Of a stretch of 64,000 bases of DNA, positions 9,492 to 17,657 are shown in pieces; position 1 is the stretch's first letter; each line of letters starts with the position of its first letter. The notes beneath the pieces are model-generated. The model was not told where the DNA came from. It worked only from the letters and a program-made list of their open reading frames with translations, and made no database searches. A program made the translations under genes and the position numbers. The DNA comes from Bacillus marinisedimentorum (GTDB taxonomy: Bacteria; Bacillota; Bacilli; Bacillales; Bacillaceae_O), in NCBI RefSeq assembly GCF_001644195.2, contig NZ_LWBL02000016.1, forward strand, positions 89,952 to 153,951, in the 5' to 3' direction.

Positions 9492-9729
9492 TTATCGTGC
9501 CATAGCCTCGCTTTGTTACGCCGTAACCTGCTGCTTTTCTGCCATTACTTGCTGCTTTCGCGCCGATGGGAGCGGAGCGGTACTGCAGGAGCAAGGTTTC
9601 ACGCCGCAACTCTCCGTTTTCGCGCCGGAGTCACTGATTTTCAAGCGGAAAGCCTATGTATTTACGCCAAAAGCACGTTATTTCACGCCTCATCAGTGAT
9701 TTTACGCCGTACGCCGTCTGTTTCACGCC
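9492..9729 (-). repeat. Spacer array A of a 21-bp periodic motif (GGCGTGAAA family)
   Basis: On the plus strand the core reads TTTCACGCC or close variants. The GCC (or equivalent) ends fall at 9501, 9522, 9543, 9564, 9605, 9626, 9647, 9668, 9689, 9708 and 9729: steps of 21 with one 19 and one 41 that skips a degraded unit. The 12 bases between cores are not conserved. The same core and step occur at 15850-16001 and 48111-48243 in the opposite orientation. No supported gene overlaps. Confidence 0.85.
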
Positions 9730-9867
9730 GTAACGGAAAGGCAGGTTTTCCGGTTTCACGTTCCCCGCATCTTCCCTGCCGCCGCCTGAGCGGCTAGTTT
9801 CAATGGAAGCATGACTCAATTACGTTCATCTATTCCCTTTAACAAATGCCTGCCCCCTCGTTTGATT

Positions 9868-9897
9868 TTGACTGCCGGGTATGTCCTATACTATAAT
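9868..9897 (+). promoter_or_regulatory. Sigma-A promoter of prfA-prmC
   Basis: TTGACT (9868-9873), 18-bp spacer, TATAAT (9892-9897), 32 bases before the prfA start. Confidence 0.7.
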
Positions 9898-9929
9898 TAG
9901 AATGTTATGGACCAAAAAAGAGGTGAGCG

Positions 9930-10997
9930 ATGGTGTTTGATCGTTTAGAAGCAGTTGAAGAGCGATACAACAAGTTGAATGAACTGCTGAGTGATCCGGA
10001 AGTCATCAATGACTCCAACAAACTTCGTGAATATTCGAAGGAACAGGCAGACATCCAGGAAACCGTTGAAAAATATCGTGAATATAAAGAAGTCACTGAG
10101 CAGCTCGATGACGCGAAAGCCATGCTTGAAGATAAGCTTGATGCAGATATGCGCGAAATGGTGAAAGAAGAGATTTCCGAGCTGCAGGAACGGAAGGAAG
10201 AACTCAGCGAACGGCTGAAAATTCTCCTGCTGCCAAAAGATCCGAATGATGATAAAAACGTCATCATGGAAATCCGCGGCGCGGCCGGTGGTGATGAAGC
10301 GGCGCTGTTCGCTGGTGATTTGTACCGCATGTACAGCCGTTTCGCCGAAGTGAAAGGCTGGAAGACGGAAATCATCGAAGCTTCTCCGACGGAACTCGGC
10401 GGCTATAAAGAAATCATTTTTATGGTGAATGGGAACGGCGCTTATTCGCAGCTGAAGTATGAAAATGGAGCCCACCGCGTTCAGCGTGTGCCGGAGACTG
10501 AATCAGGCGGCCGTATCCATACGTCGACAGCGACTGTAGCGGTTCTTCCGGAAGCGGAGGAAGTCGAAGTCGATATCCATGAAAAAGATATCCGTGTCGA
10601 TACGTTCGCTTCAAGCGGACCAGGGGGGCAGAGCGTTAACACCACGATGTCAGCTGTCCGTTTGACGCACGAGCCGACCGGCATTGTCGTCTCATGCCAG
10701 GATGAAAAATCGCAGATCAAAAACAAGGAGAAAGCGATGAAAGTTCTCCGTGCGCGCATCTATGATAAATTTCAGCAGGAGGCTCAGGCAGAGTATGCCG
10801 AAAACCGGAAGATGGCCGTCGGATCCGGTGACCGTTCCGAGCGGATCCGCACGTACAACTTCCCACAAAGCCGCGTGACCGATCACCGCATCGGCTTGAC
10901 GCTGCAAAAACTTGACCAGATTTTACAGGGCAAGCTTGATGAAATCATTGACGCGCTCATCATGGAAGAACAAGCGAAACAAATGGAGAATGCGTAA
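9930..10997 (+). CDS. prfA: Peptide chain release factor 1
   Basis: Recognises UAA and UAG stop codons and triggers peptide release on the ribosome. 355 residues, normal. Coiled N-terminal domain (about 1-95), codon-recognition PxT element as PET (188-190) within [14 protein letters not shown], and the catalytic GGQ at 232-234 in [18 protein letters not shown] (9920-9926) precedes the ATG; a GTG one codon later is an alternative. The stop overlaps the start of prmC by one base (TAATG), so the two are translationally coupled. Confidence 0.97.
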   Translation: MVFDRLEAVEERYNKLNELLSDPEVINDSNKLREYSKEQADIQETVEKYREYKEVTEQLDDAKAMLEDKLDADMREMVKEEISELQERKEELSERLKILLLPKDPNDDKNVIMEIRGAAGGDEAALFAGDLYRMYSRFAEVKGWKTEIIEASPTELGGYKEIIFMVNGNGAYSQLKYENGAHRVQRVPETESGGRIHTSTATVAVLPEAEEVEVDIHEKDIRVDTFASSGPGGQSVNTTMSAVRLTHEPTGIVVSCQDEKSQIKNKEKAMKVLRARIYDKFQQEAQAEYAENRKMAVGSGDRSERIRTYNFPQSRVTDHRIGLTLQKLDQILQGKLDEIIDALIMEEQAKQMENA

Positions 10998-11869
10998 TGC
11001 CTCGTATATATGAAGCCCTCAACCGGGCTTCTTCTTTTTTGGAAGAAGCCGGGCGTGAACCGACCGCTGCTGAGTTGCTGCTGCGCCATGTTCTGGGTGT
11101 AAGCCGCACTCAGCTGTTTGTGCAGTATCGTGATGAAATGGATGAAAAAGCGCATAAGAAGTTTAAAGAATATATTCGCCGTCATGCTGAAGGGATACCC
11201 GTGCAGCATATAACCGGCAGCGAAGAATTTTACGGCCGGACATTTGCAGTCACCAGAGAAGTGCTCGTTCCCCGTCCGGAAACGGAAGAGTTGATCGCCG
11301 GTTTGCTTGATCGCATTCATAAGTATTTCACCGGACAGGATTCGATCAGGGTGGTTGACGTCGGAACAGGCAGCGGCATCATTGCTGTCACTCTTGCCTT
11401 AGAGGAACCGCGGCTGGAAGCTGCTGGAATAGATATCTCAGAACCGTCCCTGGCAATTGCCAGGCAAAATGCCCGCATGCTCGGAGCGGATGTCAACTTC
11501 ATACGGGGCGATCTCCTGCAGCCCCTGATTGAAAAAGGTGAAAAAGTGGATGTCGTCGTGTCAAATCCTCCATATATTCCTGATGAGGACGTGGATAAGC
11601 TTTCCCCTGTCGTCAGGGAGCATGACCCGATGCGGGCACTTGCCGGCGGTCATGACGGCCTTGATTTTTACCGGCGGTTCATGGAGGAAATTCCGCTTAT
11701 TATTAAAGATAAAGCAATCGTCGCCTTTGAAATCGGTACCGGACAGGGAGCGGATGTCGCTGACATGCTGCGGCGTACGTTTGCAGATAAAAAACCAACA
11801 GTTGAAGTGGTGAATGACATAAACGGCAAGGACAGGATGGTGTTTGCGGAGATTGGTTTCAATGGATAA
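10997..11869 (+). CDS. prmC: Release factor glutamine methyltransferase
   Basis: Uses S-adenosylmethionine to methylate the glutamine of the GGQ motif in release factors, including the product of the gene just upstream. 290 residues. N-terminal helical domain (about 1-85) that docks the release factor, then a Rossmann methyltransferase with DVGTGSG (121-127) and the catalytic NPPY (190-193). It overlaps prfA by one base and is followed by a terminator, so prfA-prmC is a two-gene operon. In B. subtilis spoIIR lies close downstream, as here. Confidence 0.95.
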   Translation: MPRIYEALNRASSFLEEAGREPTAAELLLRHVLGVSRTQLFVQYRDEMDEKAHKKFKEYIRRHAEGIPVQHITGSEEFYGRTFAVTREVLVPRPETEELIAGLLDRIHKYFTGQDSIRVVDVGTGSGIIAVTLALEEPRLEAAGIDISEPSLAIARQNARMLGADVNFIRGDLLQPLIEKGEKVDVVVSNPPYIPDEDVDKLSPVVREHDPMRALAGGHDGLDFYRRFMEEIPLIIKDKAIVAFEIGTGQGADVADMLRRTFADKKPTVEVVNDINGKDRMVFAEIGFNG

Positions 11870-11885
11870 TGACTTGAAATGGGCA

Positions 11886-11913
11886 AAAGCCGGCTGTCTA
11901 AGCCGGCTTTCTT
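11886..11913 (+). terminator. Rho-independent terminator after prmC
   Basis: Stem AAGCCGGCT / AGCCGGCTT (11887-11895 and 11901-11909) with a 5-nt loop and a short T tract. Confidence 0.8.
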
Positions 11914-11981
11914 AACCATAAAGGATATTGTCAGCACGGAAGTATTTCAACGCATTCGCCAGCTTCTAGAATATAGATAAG

Positions 11982-12017
11982 TGCAGCTGCTGTCTTTGCC
12001 TAAAGACAGCAGCTGCA
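11982..12017. repeat. Perfect 16-bp hairpin upstream of spoIIR
   Basis: TGCAGCTGCTGTCTTT (11982-11997) is the exact reverse complement of 12002-12017, with only a 4-nt loop, GCCT. No T run follows on either strand, so it is not a standard terminator. It lies between the prmC terminator and spoIIR, about 120 bases before the spoIIR start. Confidence 0.8.
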
Positions 12018-12137
12018 GGCGCAAATCTATTATCTGCCTGCCGCTTTATATGTCGAAATTTGCTCTCCATTTCTATGTTTAAGAGATTCGCATCCTGACC
12101 ACAATGTTCTAGTGAAGGGATGGTGGAGAGCATGAAC

Positions 12138-12764
12138 ATGAAAAAAACAGCAATTATTTATCTTATATTTCTTTTAGTGAGCGTTAACCTATTACCGGCT
12201 GAAGGGGCAGGGCAGAAAGCGGCAGCTGCGGCTGAGCCGGTTGTCATTCCGGATGATGCCATCCGGCTGAGGATTCTGGCAAACAGCAACAGTGAGGAAG
12301 ATCAGGCAATAAAGCGGCTTGTCCGCGACCGTGTAAACGACTCCATTAACGAATGGGTGGCAGACTTGACGTCGTTCGATGAAGCCCGAAAAGTGATCCG
12401 TTCTCATCTGCCGGAGATAAGGGGAATTGTTGGCAGTATTGTGGAAGAAAACAGCCCTGGCGGTAACTTTACTGTAAGCTTCCAGGAAAATGTGAAGTTT
12501 CCGACGAAACTATACGGAAACTTTATCTATCCGGCCGGAACCTATGAGGCGATTTTGATTTCGATCGGGAAGGCAGAAGGCGCAAACTGGTGGTGTGTGT
12601 TATTCCCTCCCCTTTGCTTCCTGGATTTTTCAAACGGTGATGCCGTGAAACAGGAGGAAACCGCGGTTAATGATGGTAAAGAGACGGAGCGAGTGGAAGT
12701 GAAATTCTTTGTCGTCGAATGGTTCAAAAAAGCCAAATCATTGTTCAGCCAGGAACCGGCATAG
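12138..12764 (+). CDS. spoIIR: Stage II sporulation protein R
   Basis: Secreted signal made in the forespore under sigma-F that activates the protease SpoIIGA and so the maturation of pro-sigma-E in the mother cell. About 208 residues: signal peptide (MKKTAIIYLIFLLVSVNLLPAEG), then the conserved body with IRLRILANSNSEEDQ and the near-invariant block GANWWCVLFPPLCFLDF. The ATG at 12138 is preferred because GGAG (12125-12128) lies 9 nt upstream; ATG codons at 12120 and 12132 are in frame. I could not identify a convincing sigma-F promoter by eye. Order prfA-prmC-spoIIR matches B. subtilis. Confidence 0.93.
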   Translation: MKKTAIIYLIFLLVSVNLLPAEGAGQKAAAAAEPVVIPDDAIRLRILANSNSEEDQAIKRLVRDRVNDSINEWVADLTSFDEARKVIRSHLPEIRGIVGSIVEENSPGGNFTVSFQENVKFPTKLYGNFIYPAGTYEAILISIGKAEGANWWCVLFPPLCFLDFSNGDAVKQEETAVNDGKETERVEVKFFVVEWFKKAKSLFSQEPA

Positions 12765-12780
12765 GCCGGTTCCTTTATTT
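12752..12780 (+). terminator. Terminator overlapping the spoIIR stop
   Basis: Stem GGAACCGG / CCGGTTCC (12752-12759 and 12766-12773) around the TAG stop, then TTTATTT. Confidence 0.7.
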
Positions 12781-12790
12781 CTCGGCTCTG

Positions 12791-13024
12791 TTAAAGTTTA
12801 ATGTTGGTATTCCTTATATCATCTTTCTGGTCCTTTAATTCTCTTATTTCTTCTAACACAATTTTTGTACAAGCAACTATAAGTCCAACAATCAAAACCA
12901 TTCCTGTATATATAGGCAATAAGTAACTTTCTGATACGCCTTTAACCTGATAAATAATATCATGAGGAATTACCCAAAAATTAAGTATATAAAAACCTAA
13001 CATAATACCGATTATTAGTTTCAT
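12791..13024 (-). CDS. Small two-helix membrane protein, unknown function
   Basis: 77 residues, not recognised. Two hydrophobic segments (about 3-20 and 33-58, the second LLPIYTGMVLIVGLIVACTK) and a charged C-terminal tail EEIRELKDQKDDIRN that could form a short coil in the cytoplasm. The start is well supported: AAAGGAG stands about 9 nt before the ATG on the minus strand. The gene is clearly richer in A/T than its neighbours and lies next to a decayed gene and a transposase remnant on the same strand, which suggests an accessory, recently acquired patch. Confidence 0.6.
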   Translation of the reverse strand: MKLIIGIMLGFYILNFWVIPHDIIYQVKGVSESYLLPIYTGMVLIVGLIVACTKIVLEEIRELKDQKDDIRNTNIKL

Positions 13025-13096
13025 ATTTTACCGCTCCTTTCACATTCCATAGAAATCCAATCCCTCATTTCATTTCAACCAGAAAAGAACCTTTGA

Positions 13097-13604
13097 TTAC
13101 TCAACAATCCTGCCCAATACGTGCATAATCCCAAAGAAAAGGTATGTTACTATAGCCCGACGCCCCAATAATTTGATAAGAAGTTGGTCATCCATGGCTT
13201 TTAAAATTACTGATTCGGTTTGATTGTTAATTGTAATTGTAATTGCCACTTTTATGTCCAGACCTTTTTTAAGTTTTTCTTTGAAGAGTTAAGGAATTGG
13301 GCTCAAAAGGAGTTTTGTAAACAGAACCATTTTTTCTAGCGAATGTCTTAGTTTCAACTACATCATTCCAACTAATAACGACACTAAGTTCCTCTTCTTA
13401 AAAATTTCATTTAGGTACGAAGGTAATACCATGCTCTGTATTATCGGTCGTCACATTAACCATGTCCTGAACTTCCCAATTCTCATTTTCATCTACATAA
13501 GTTGCTGCAAATTGTCTTTGTTCATTTGCACATTCAGTAGCCAACATTAAAAAAGATAATATCAACAGTAATTTCCTCAAATGTTTATGTTTTTTCCTTT
13601 CCAA
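13097..13604 (-). pseudogene. Decayed gene for a small exported protein (two in-frame stops, one frameshift)
   Basis: On the minus strand one frame from 13604 encodes a signal-like start (RKLLLILSFLMLATECANEQ) and reads on to TFVPK, then meets TGA at 13409-13407 and TAA two codons later. Beyond the stops the same frame continues as plausible protein (EEELSVVISWNDVVETKT ... SVYKTPFEPNSL) to a stop at 13271-13269. An overlapping frame then continues with EKLKKGLDIKVAITITITIN and ends LFFGIMHVLGRIVE at 13097. Together they look like one protein of about 160 residues broken by two stops and a shift near 13275-13290. No family recognised. The start may be TTG 13604 or TTG 13580. Confidence 0.5.
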
Positions 13605-13653
13605 AAGATAACATCATCGAATTACTTCTCTAAGGCTCCGTCAACTCCTTCTC

Positions 13654-13790
13654 CTATTCCATTAAACGGCCCGTTGAACAAGTAACAGTATTCCTTTGGT
13701 GTTGAATGTATTCTAACACTTGAAACCAAGCTAGGTAATTGTTCAGATATTTAGTTGCAACTCCATTAAAACGTTGTATCCATCCCTGGT
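13654..13790 (-). mobile_element. Transposase C-terminal remnant, IS1595-like
   Basis: The minus strand encodes GWIQRFNGVATKYLNNYLAW followed by FQVLEYI and a stop at 13656-13654. The block RF-GV-TKYL-NYL-WF is typical of the C-terminus of ISXO2-like (IS1595 family) transposases. No catalytic part, terminal inverted repeats or target duplication was found nearby, so this is a fragment. It explains part of the gene-poor, AT-rich patch at 12.8-13.9 kb. Confidence 0.65.
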
Positions 13791-14006
13791 GAAAGCGGGC
13801 ACCCTGCAGCGGTTAACAGAGCCCATGATAAACTGAGTTAAAACCCGAGGGTCCTGCAGAAAAAGAATCCAATCGAGCATAGAAGACAAAGCTCAACCAC
13901 AAAAAGCAACTACCAAAAACAGAATCTAGTTTTTCCTATCTGCAGGCATGAATCTCTCAAATCTCTCATAGAATAGATGCAACTGAGAACATAGGGAGTG
14001 GTGGAT

Positions 14007-14465
14007 ATGATGAAAAAGATACGATTTGCAGGGGAAGAGGATCGGGAAAAAATTGCGGAAGCGGCCAGGGCAGCAGGAATTACGGCAGAAGACAACGGCA
14101 AGGACGGGGTATTTTTGATGATGGAGAATGATGATCGGTCCATCAGCGCCGCAATAGGCATAAAAGTGAACGGCAAGGAGGGACTGCTTCGGTCCTTTAT
14201 TTTGTCCCCGGGTACAGCACCGTCAGATATTTTGCATTTTTTCCAGCAGACGGTGGCGGCTGCAGAAAAGACAGGGGTGCGGCAATTGTTTCTCGTGACG
14301 CCGGACAGGCGGTTTTCACCATTTTTTGAAGCATTCGGATTCAAACAGGTGCCGAACCTGCAGGAAGAACCTGCGACAGAAGTACGCGGCAAGATTCAGG
14401 AGCTTCTCCATTCGGAAGGTGAAGATGGCATGTTGTTATGTTATGATTTTGATATTGTAAGTTAG
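14007..14465 (+). CDS. GNAT-family N-acetyltransferase-like protein (YwlB-like)
   Basis: About 152 residues. The segment LRSFILSPGTAPSDILHFFQ followed by TGVRQLFLVTPDRRF and FFEAFGFKQVP is the usual end of a GNAT fold, the acetyl-CoA transferase superfamily; substrate unknown. The canonical Q/RxxGxG/A loop is not obvious, so activity is uncertain. ATG 14007 follows GGGAG (13994-13998); GTG codons at 13998 and 14001 are also in frame. It lies directly before sua5/ywlC, where B. subtilis has ywlB. Confidence 0.7.
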   Translation: MMKKIRFAGEEDREKIAEAARAAGITAEDNGKDGVFLMMENDDRSISAAIGIKVNGKEGLLRSFILSPGTAPSDILHFFQQTVAAAEKTGVRQLFLVTPDRRFSPFFEAFGFKQVPNLQEEPATEVRGKIQELLHSEGEDGMLLCYDFDIVS

Positions 14466-14466
14466 C

Positions 14467-14760
14467 ATGTCCACAAAGTTATCCACTATCCTTATGAAGT
14501 TATTAACAAACTGTGGATATGTAAGTGGATATCATTAAGGTAGAACTCAAAATAAACCCGTTGTATCAGGTAGAGGTGTAAAAAATGAAAGATTTGCATA
14601 CAAAGTATTGGGTTGTGGAAAAGGAAGATGTAAACGATGAGAGTTATCCACAACTTGAAGAAGCGGCATTGCTGCTCAGGGATAATGAAACGGTCGCATT
14701 CCCTACAGAAACCGTGTATGGGCTGGGAGCAAATGCCCTCGCTGATGAGGCTGTGGATAA
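14467..14760. promoter_or_regulatory. DnaA-box cluster at sua5/ywlC
   Basis: Consensus TTATCCACA at 14644-14652 and its complement TGTGGATAA at 14752-14760, plus one-mismatch boxes TTATCCACT (14479-14487) and TGTGGATAT (14512-14520) and a two-mismatch AGTGGATAT (14524-14532). Further boxes lie downstream inside the gene: TGTGGATAA 15367-15375 and TGTGGATAC 15458-15466. B. subtilis is known to have a DnaA-box cluster at ywlC that affects replication initiation; I recall this from the literature and have not checked it. Such density is far above the rest of this window. Confidence 0.75.
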
Positions 14761-15643
14761 AATTTTCAGGGCGAAGGGACGGCCCGGCGATAACCCGCTC
14801 ATCGTCCATATCGCTGAAATAGAACAGCTGGACAGTCTGGCTGCCGATGTTCCAGAAACGGCACAGTGGTTGATGGACGCATTTTGGCCGGGCGCGCTTA
14901 CGCTTGTTTTAAAAAGCAAGGAAGGTGTATCGAGGAAAGTGACAGCCGGATTGCGTACAGTTGCCGTCCGGATGCCTGACCATCCGGTGGCGCTCGCTTT
15001 AATTGAAAAGGCAGGCGTTCCGATTGCTGCTCCAAGCGCCAATGTGTCAGGCCGGCCAAGCCCTACTTCGGCATCGCATGTGAAAGAGGATTTGGATGGA
15101 AGGATTGCCGGAATCGTCGATGGAGGAGAAACAGGAATCGGCGTCGAATCGACGGTTGTGGATTGCACCGGGGAAATTCCGATGATTCTTCGGCCGGGCG
15201 GGGTCACAAAAGAGCAGCTGGAAAAAGTGGCTGGAAAGATCAATGTCGATCCGGCCCTTGCAGAAGTGAAAGAAGCGCCGAAATCGCCGGGAATGAAATA
15301 TACACACTATGCCCCGAAGGCTCCGCTTACGATTGTGGAAGGAGACCGGGCGTTTATCCAGCAGCTTGTGGATAACTCGCGTGCCGCAGGAAAAAAAGTT
15401 GGGGTGCTTACGACTTATGAACATGTGGATGGTTTTGTCGCGGACGCTGTTCTTCCCTGTGGATACCGGAGCAGGCCGGAAACCGTCGCCCGCGGACTGT
15501 ACCAAACGCTGCGCAGCTTTGACGAATATGAACTCGATCTCATTTATTCCGAATCTTTTTCAGAAGAAGGGGTCGGCGCAGCGGTCATGAACAGGCTGCT
15601 GAAGGCGGCCGGCCACCGTGTGATCAATTCTGGAAAAGAATAA
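14585..15643 (+). CDS. tsaC: L-threonylcarbamoyladenylate synthase, Sua5 type
   Basis: Makes threonylcarbamoyl-AMP from threonine, bicarbonate and ATP, the first step of t6A37 tRNA modification. 352 residues, the two-domain form (YwlC/Sua5): an N-terminal YrdC domain (about 20-210) with PTETVYGLG, KGRPGDNPLIVHI and APSANVSGRPSPTSA, and a C-terminal Sua5 domain (about 245-345). The linker SPGMKYTHYAPKAP between the domains is well conserved in the family. GAGGTG precedes the ATG. Position after a ywlB-like gene matches B. subtilis. The coding sequence carries four DnaA-box-like sites. Confidence 0.93.
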   Translation: MKDLHTKYWVVEKEDVNDESYPQLEEAALLLRDNETVAFPTETVYGLGANALADEAVDKIFRAKGRPGDNPLIVHIAEIEQLDSLAADVPETAQWLMDAFWPGALTLVLKSKEGVSRKVTAGLRTVAVRMPDHPVALALIEKAGVPIAAPSANVSGRPSPTSASHVKEDLDGRIAGIVDGGETGIGVESTVVDCTGEIPMILRPGGVTKEQLEKVAGKINVDPALAEVKEAPKSPGMKYTHYAPKAPLTIVEGDRAFIQQLVDNSRAAGKKVGVLTTYEHVDGFVADAVLPCGYRSRPETVARGLYQTLRSFDEYELDLIYSESFSEEGVGAAVMNRLLKAAGHRVINSGKE

Positions 15644-15653
15644 GCGATGGACG

Positions 15654-15691
15654 ATTCCGGATTGGCCTTGAGGCTGGTCCGGGATTTTTTT
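15654..15691 (+). terminator. Terminator after tsaC
   Basis: Fourteen-position stem ATTCCGGATTGGCC / GGCTGGTCCGGGAT with several G-U pairs, 4-nt loop TTGA, T run to 15691. Confidence 0.75.
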
Positions 15692-15849
15692 CATAGCCAG
15701 GTATGTGAAAGAGGGGTATTGACTTTACACATGGTTGGGGCGGGTTCTCACAAGACAGCGTAGGCTTGCATGGACGATTCTTCATGAACTGCTCTTCTAA
15801 CCGGTCCAGTGTATATGAAGTGATCGTGGCATTTTTTCGGCCGTGTGTG

Positions 15850-16001
15850 GGCGTGAAGGAACCTTTCCGGCGTGAAAGTGTCCTTGAACGGCGCGAAAAC
15901 TAGTGAACGGCGTGAAATGCTCCGGTTTCCGCGTGTAAATCCGGAAATATCGCGGGAAATTTGTATCAATTGGCGTGAAATACTGCTCATTTGGCGTGAA
16001 A
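15850..16001 (+). repeat. Spacer array B of the 21-bp periodic motif
   Basis: Core GGCGTGAAA or close variants starting at 15850, 15869, 15890, 15909, 15930, 15951, 15972 and 15993. Steps are 19, 21, 19, 21, 21, 21, 21. The last two copies are perfect. Bases between cores are not conserved, though the stretch GAAC precedes two cores. It lies between the tsaC terminator and mntP in a spacer of about 600 bases with no gene. Confidence 0.85.
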
Positions 16002-16242
16002 ACCGCCGCACCGTTTGTGAGTTGGCCCAACCTTCAGACCTGATTAGAGCTTTTACAAGTCAGCACCAGACATGTAAAGTGTTTTTCATTCTTTTTCATG
16101 AGGTTTTCCTCAACTTTCTGCAATTACGAACCTTTTACAAATAACAACCAGTCCTTTACCAACCAGCACCTCTCCACTTTTCTATGTCTATTCCCGCCTG
16201 GACGTGCATAACGTGAAAGTAACAGGCCGGGGAGGGACAAGG

Positions 16243-16800
16243 ATGGATGTTTCGATTTTAGGGGAGCTATTGACGCTGATGATTATGGCCTTTGCGCTGG
16301 GAATGGACGCATTTTCCGTCGGGCTTGGCATGGGGATGATCCCGCTGCGCCTGCTGCAGATTTTTAAAATCGGTATTACAATTGGCCTTTTCCATATCAT
16401 TATGCCGCTTATGGGAATGGCAATCGGCAAACTGCTGTCAACCCACTATGGAACGATCGCAACGCTCATCGGAGGCGGCCTGCTTCTGCTGTTGGGGCTG
16501 CAGATGATTATTTCGTCCATTCGCCCGGGGGAGGACAGGATGATTACACCGGTTGGCACAGGGTTGCTTCTGTTTTCCCTCAGCGTAAGCCTGGACAGTT
16601 TTTCGGTCGGCTTGAGTCTCGGTATCTATGGGGTTCGGACCATTTTGACCGTCGCCCTTTTCGGCATCTTCAGCACGGTGCTGACATGGGGCGGGCTGCT
16701 GCTCGGCCGCAAGGTGCAGAACTGGCTCGGTACATACAGCGAGGTGCTCGGCGGCAGTATTTTATTTATGTTCGGCTTGAAGCTGCTTTTGCCGATTTGA
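16243..16800 (+). CDS. mntP: Manganese exporter MntP
   Basis: Inner-membrane efflux pump for Mn2+. 185 residues, six predicted transmembrane helices. Two internally repeated signatures with conserved acidic residues are visible: [14 protein letters not shown] near the N-terminus and [14 protein letters not shown] in the second half, the family's inverted repeat. The ATG at 16243 is chosen because GGAGGG (16231-16236) sits 6 nt before it. Equivalent to B. subtilis ywlD by position. Expression of mntP is riboswitch-controlled in some bacteria; I see no yybP-ykoY fold in the leader by eye. Confidence 0.92.
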   Translation: MDVSILGELLTLMIMAFALGMDAFSVGLGMGMIPLRLLQIFKIGITIGLFHIIMPLMGMAIGKLLSTHYGTIATLIGGGLLLLLGLQMIISSIRPGEDRMITPVGTGLLLFSLSVSLDSFSVGLSLGIYGVRTILTVALFGIFSTVLTWGGLLLGRKVQNWLGTYSEVLGGSILFMFGLKLLLPI

Positions 16801-16853
16801 TGATTAAGCAGCATTCAATGTGCTCAAGGTGTGAAATTTCAGATAAAAATAGG

Positions 16854-16884
16854 AGGGAGCATCGATCTGGATGGTTCCCTTTTA
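16854..16884 (+). terminator. Probable terminator after mntP
   Basis: AGGGAGCATC pairs with GATGGTTCCCT (one bulged G) around a 6-nt loop, followed by a short T run. It begins 54 bases after the mntP stop. Confidence 0.55.
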
Positions 16885-17195
16885 TTATGGCTTCTTGTAC
16901 TGCTTTTAAAAAAACAAGAAGCCGGAGAGCGGACTTGACAGTGCTCCTTAGCGGATTTGGACAGGGAACTGATCCCTTGTCAGCCGAAAACACCTCCAAT
17001 TAAAACCGACTTACGCAAAAAAACTTATGGATTCACACGCCTTTATTTTCAAAGCAGCCTATAAAAAAAGGCTATGCAAAAATTATCTACAAAGTATAAA
17101 AATGATAAAAGTTTCCGATATAATAAGTGACGTGGGAATGTTTTCTGAAGATGCAAGAAAAAAACGGAAACGTTTACCGCGGGGAGGAATTCGAA

Positions 17196-17657
17196 ATGAA
17201 AAAGATATTATTCGTCTGTACTGGCAACACATGCCGGAGTCCAATGGCGGAAGCTCTGCTGGCAAACAAATCACAGGGCAAATATGAGGGAAAGTCGGCC
17301 GGGATATATGCAGCCGGCGGGAGCGGAGTCTCACCGCAAACGGAGCTTGTGCTGAAGGAGCTTGGGATTGAGATCGACCATGCATCTTCGCCGCTGACAA
17401 AGGAACTTCTCGAGTGGGCCGACCTGGTGCTTACCATGACGGAAAGCCACAAAGGCATGATCGGGCAGCAGCATCCGGAAACGCTTGATAAGCTTTTTAC
17501 ATTGAAGGAGTATACAGGCGGGAGCGGGGCGCCGGTTCTTGACATATCCGATCCGTTTGGCGGAGCCGCGGAAGTATACAGAGATACAAGAAAAGAGATC
17601 GAGGAGGAAGTTGGCCGCCTGATAAAAAAGCTGGAGGAGAATGAGGGGGAAAACTAG
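17196..17657 (+). CDS. ywlE: Protein arginine phosphatase YwlE
   Basis: Low-molecular-weight phosphatase-fold enzyme that removes phosphate from arginine residues, opposing the kinase McsB in stress control. 153 residues. The P-loop [12 protein letters not shown] begins at Cys8 with Arg14 (C-X5-R); the Thr at position 12 of the loop is the residue that favours phospho-arginine over phospho-tyrosine in this family. The general-acid Asp lies in [16 protein letters not shown] (17181-17188) precedes the ATG. The stop TAG overlaps the GTG start of the next gene by one base. Confidence 0.92.
   Translation: MKKILFVCTGNTCRSPMAEALLANKSQGKYEGKSAGIYAAGGSGVSPQTELVLKELGIEIDHASSPLTKELLEWADLVLTMTESHKGMIGQQHPETLDKLFTLKEYTGGSGAPVLDISDPFGGAAEVYRDTRKEIEEEVGRLIKKLEENEGEN

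Noticed and set aside
9406..9819. Several short frames across array A giving seven-residue FTP-type peptide repeats
   Set aside because: The peptide repeat is a by-product of the 21-bp DNA period, occurs in several frames and both strands, and lacks ribosome binding sites.
15748..16144. Frames across array B with ISR/FTP or WRE heptads
   Set aside because: Same reason as array A: periodic DNA read as codons, no start signals, and equally good in both strands.
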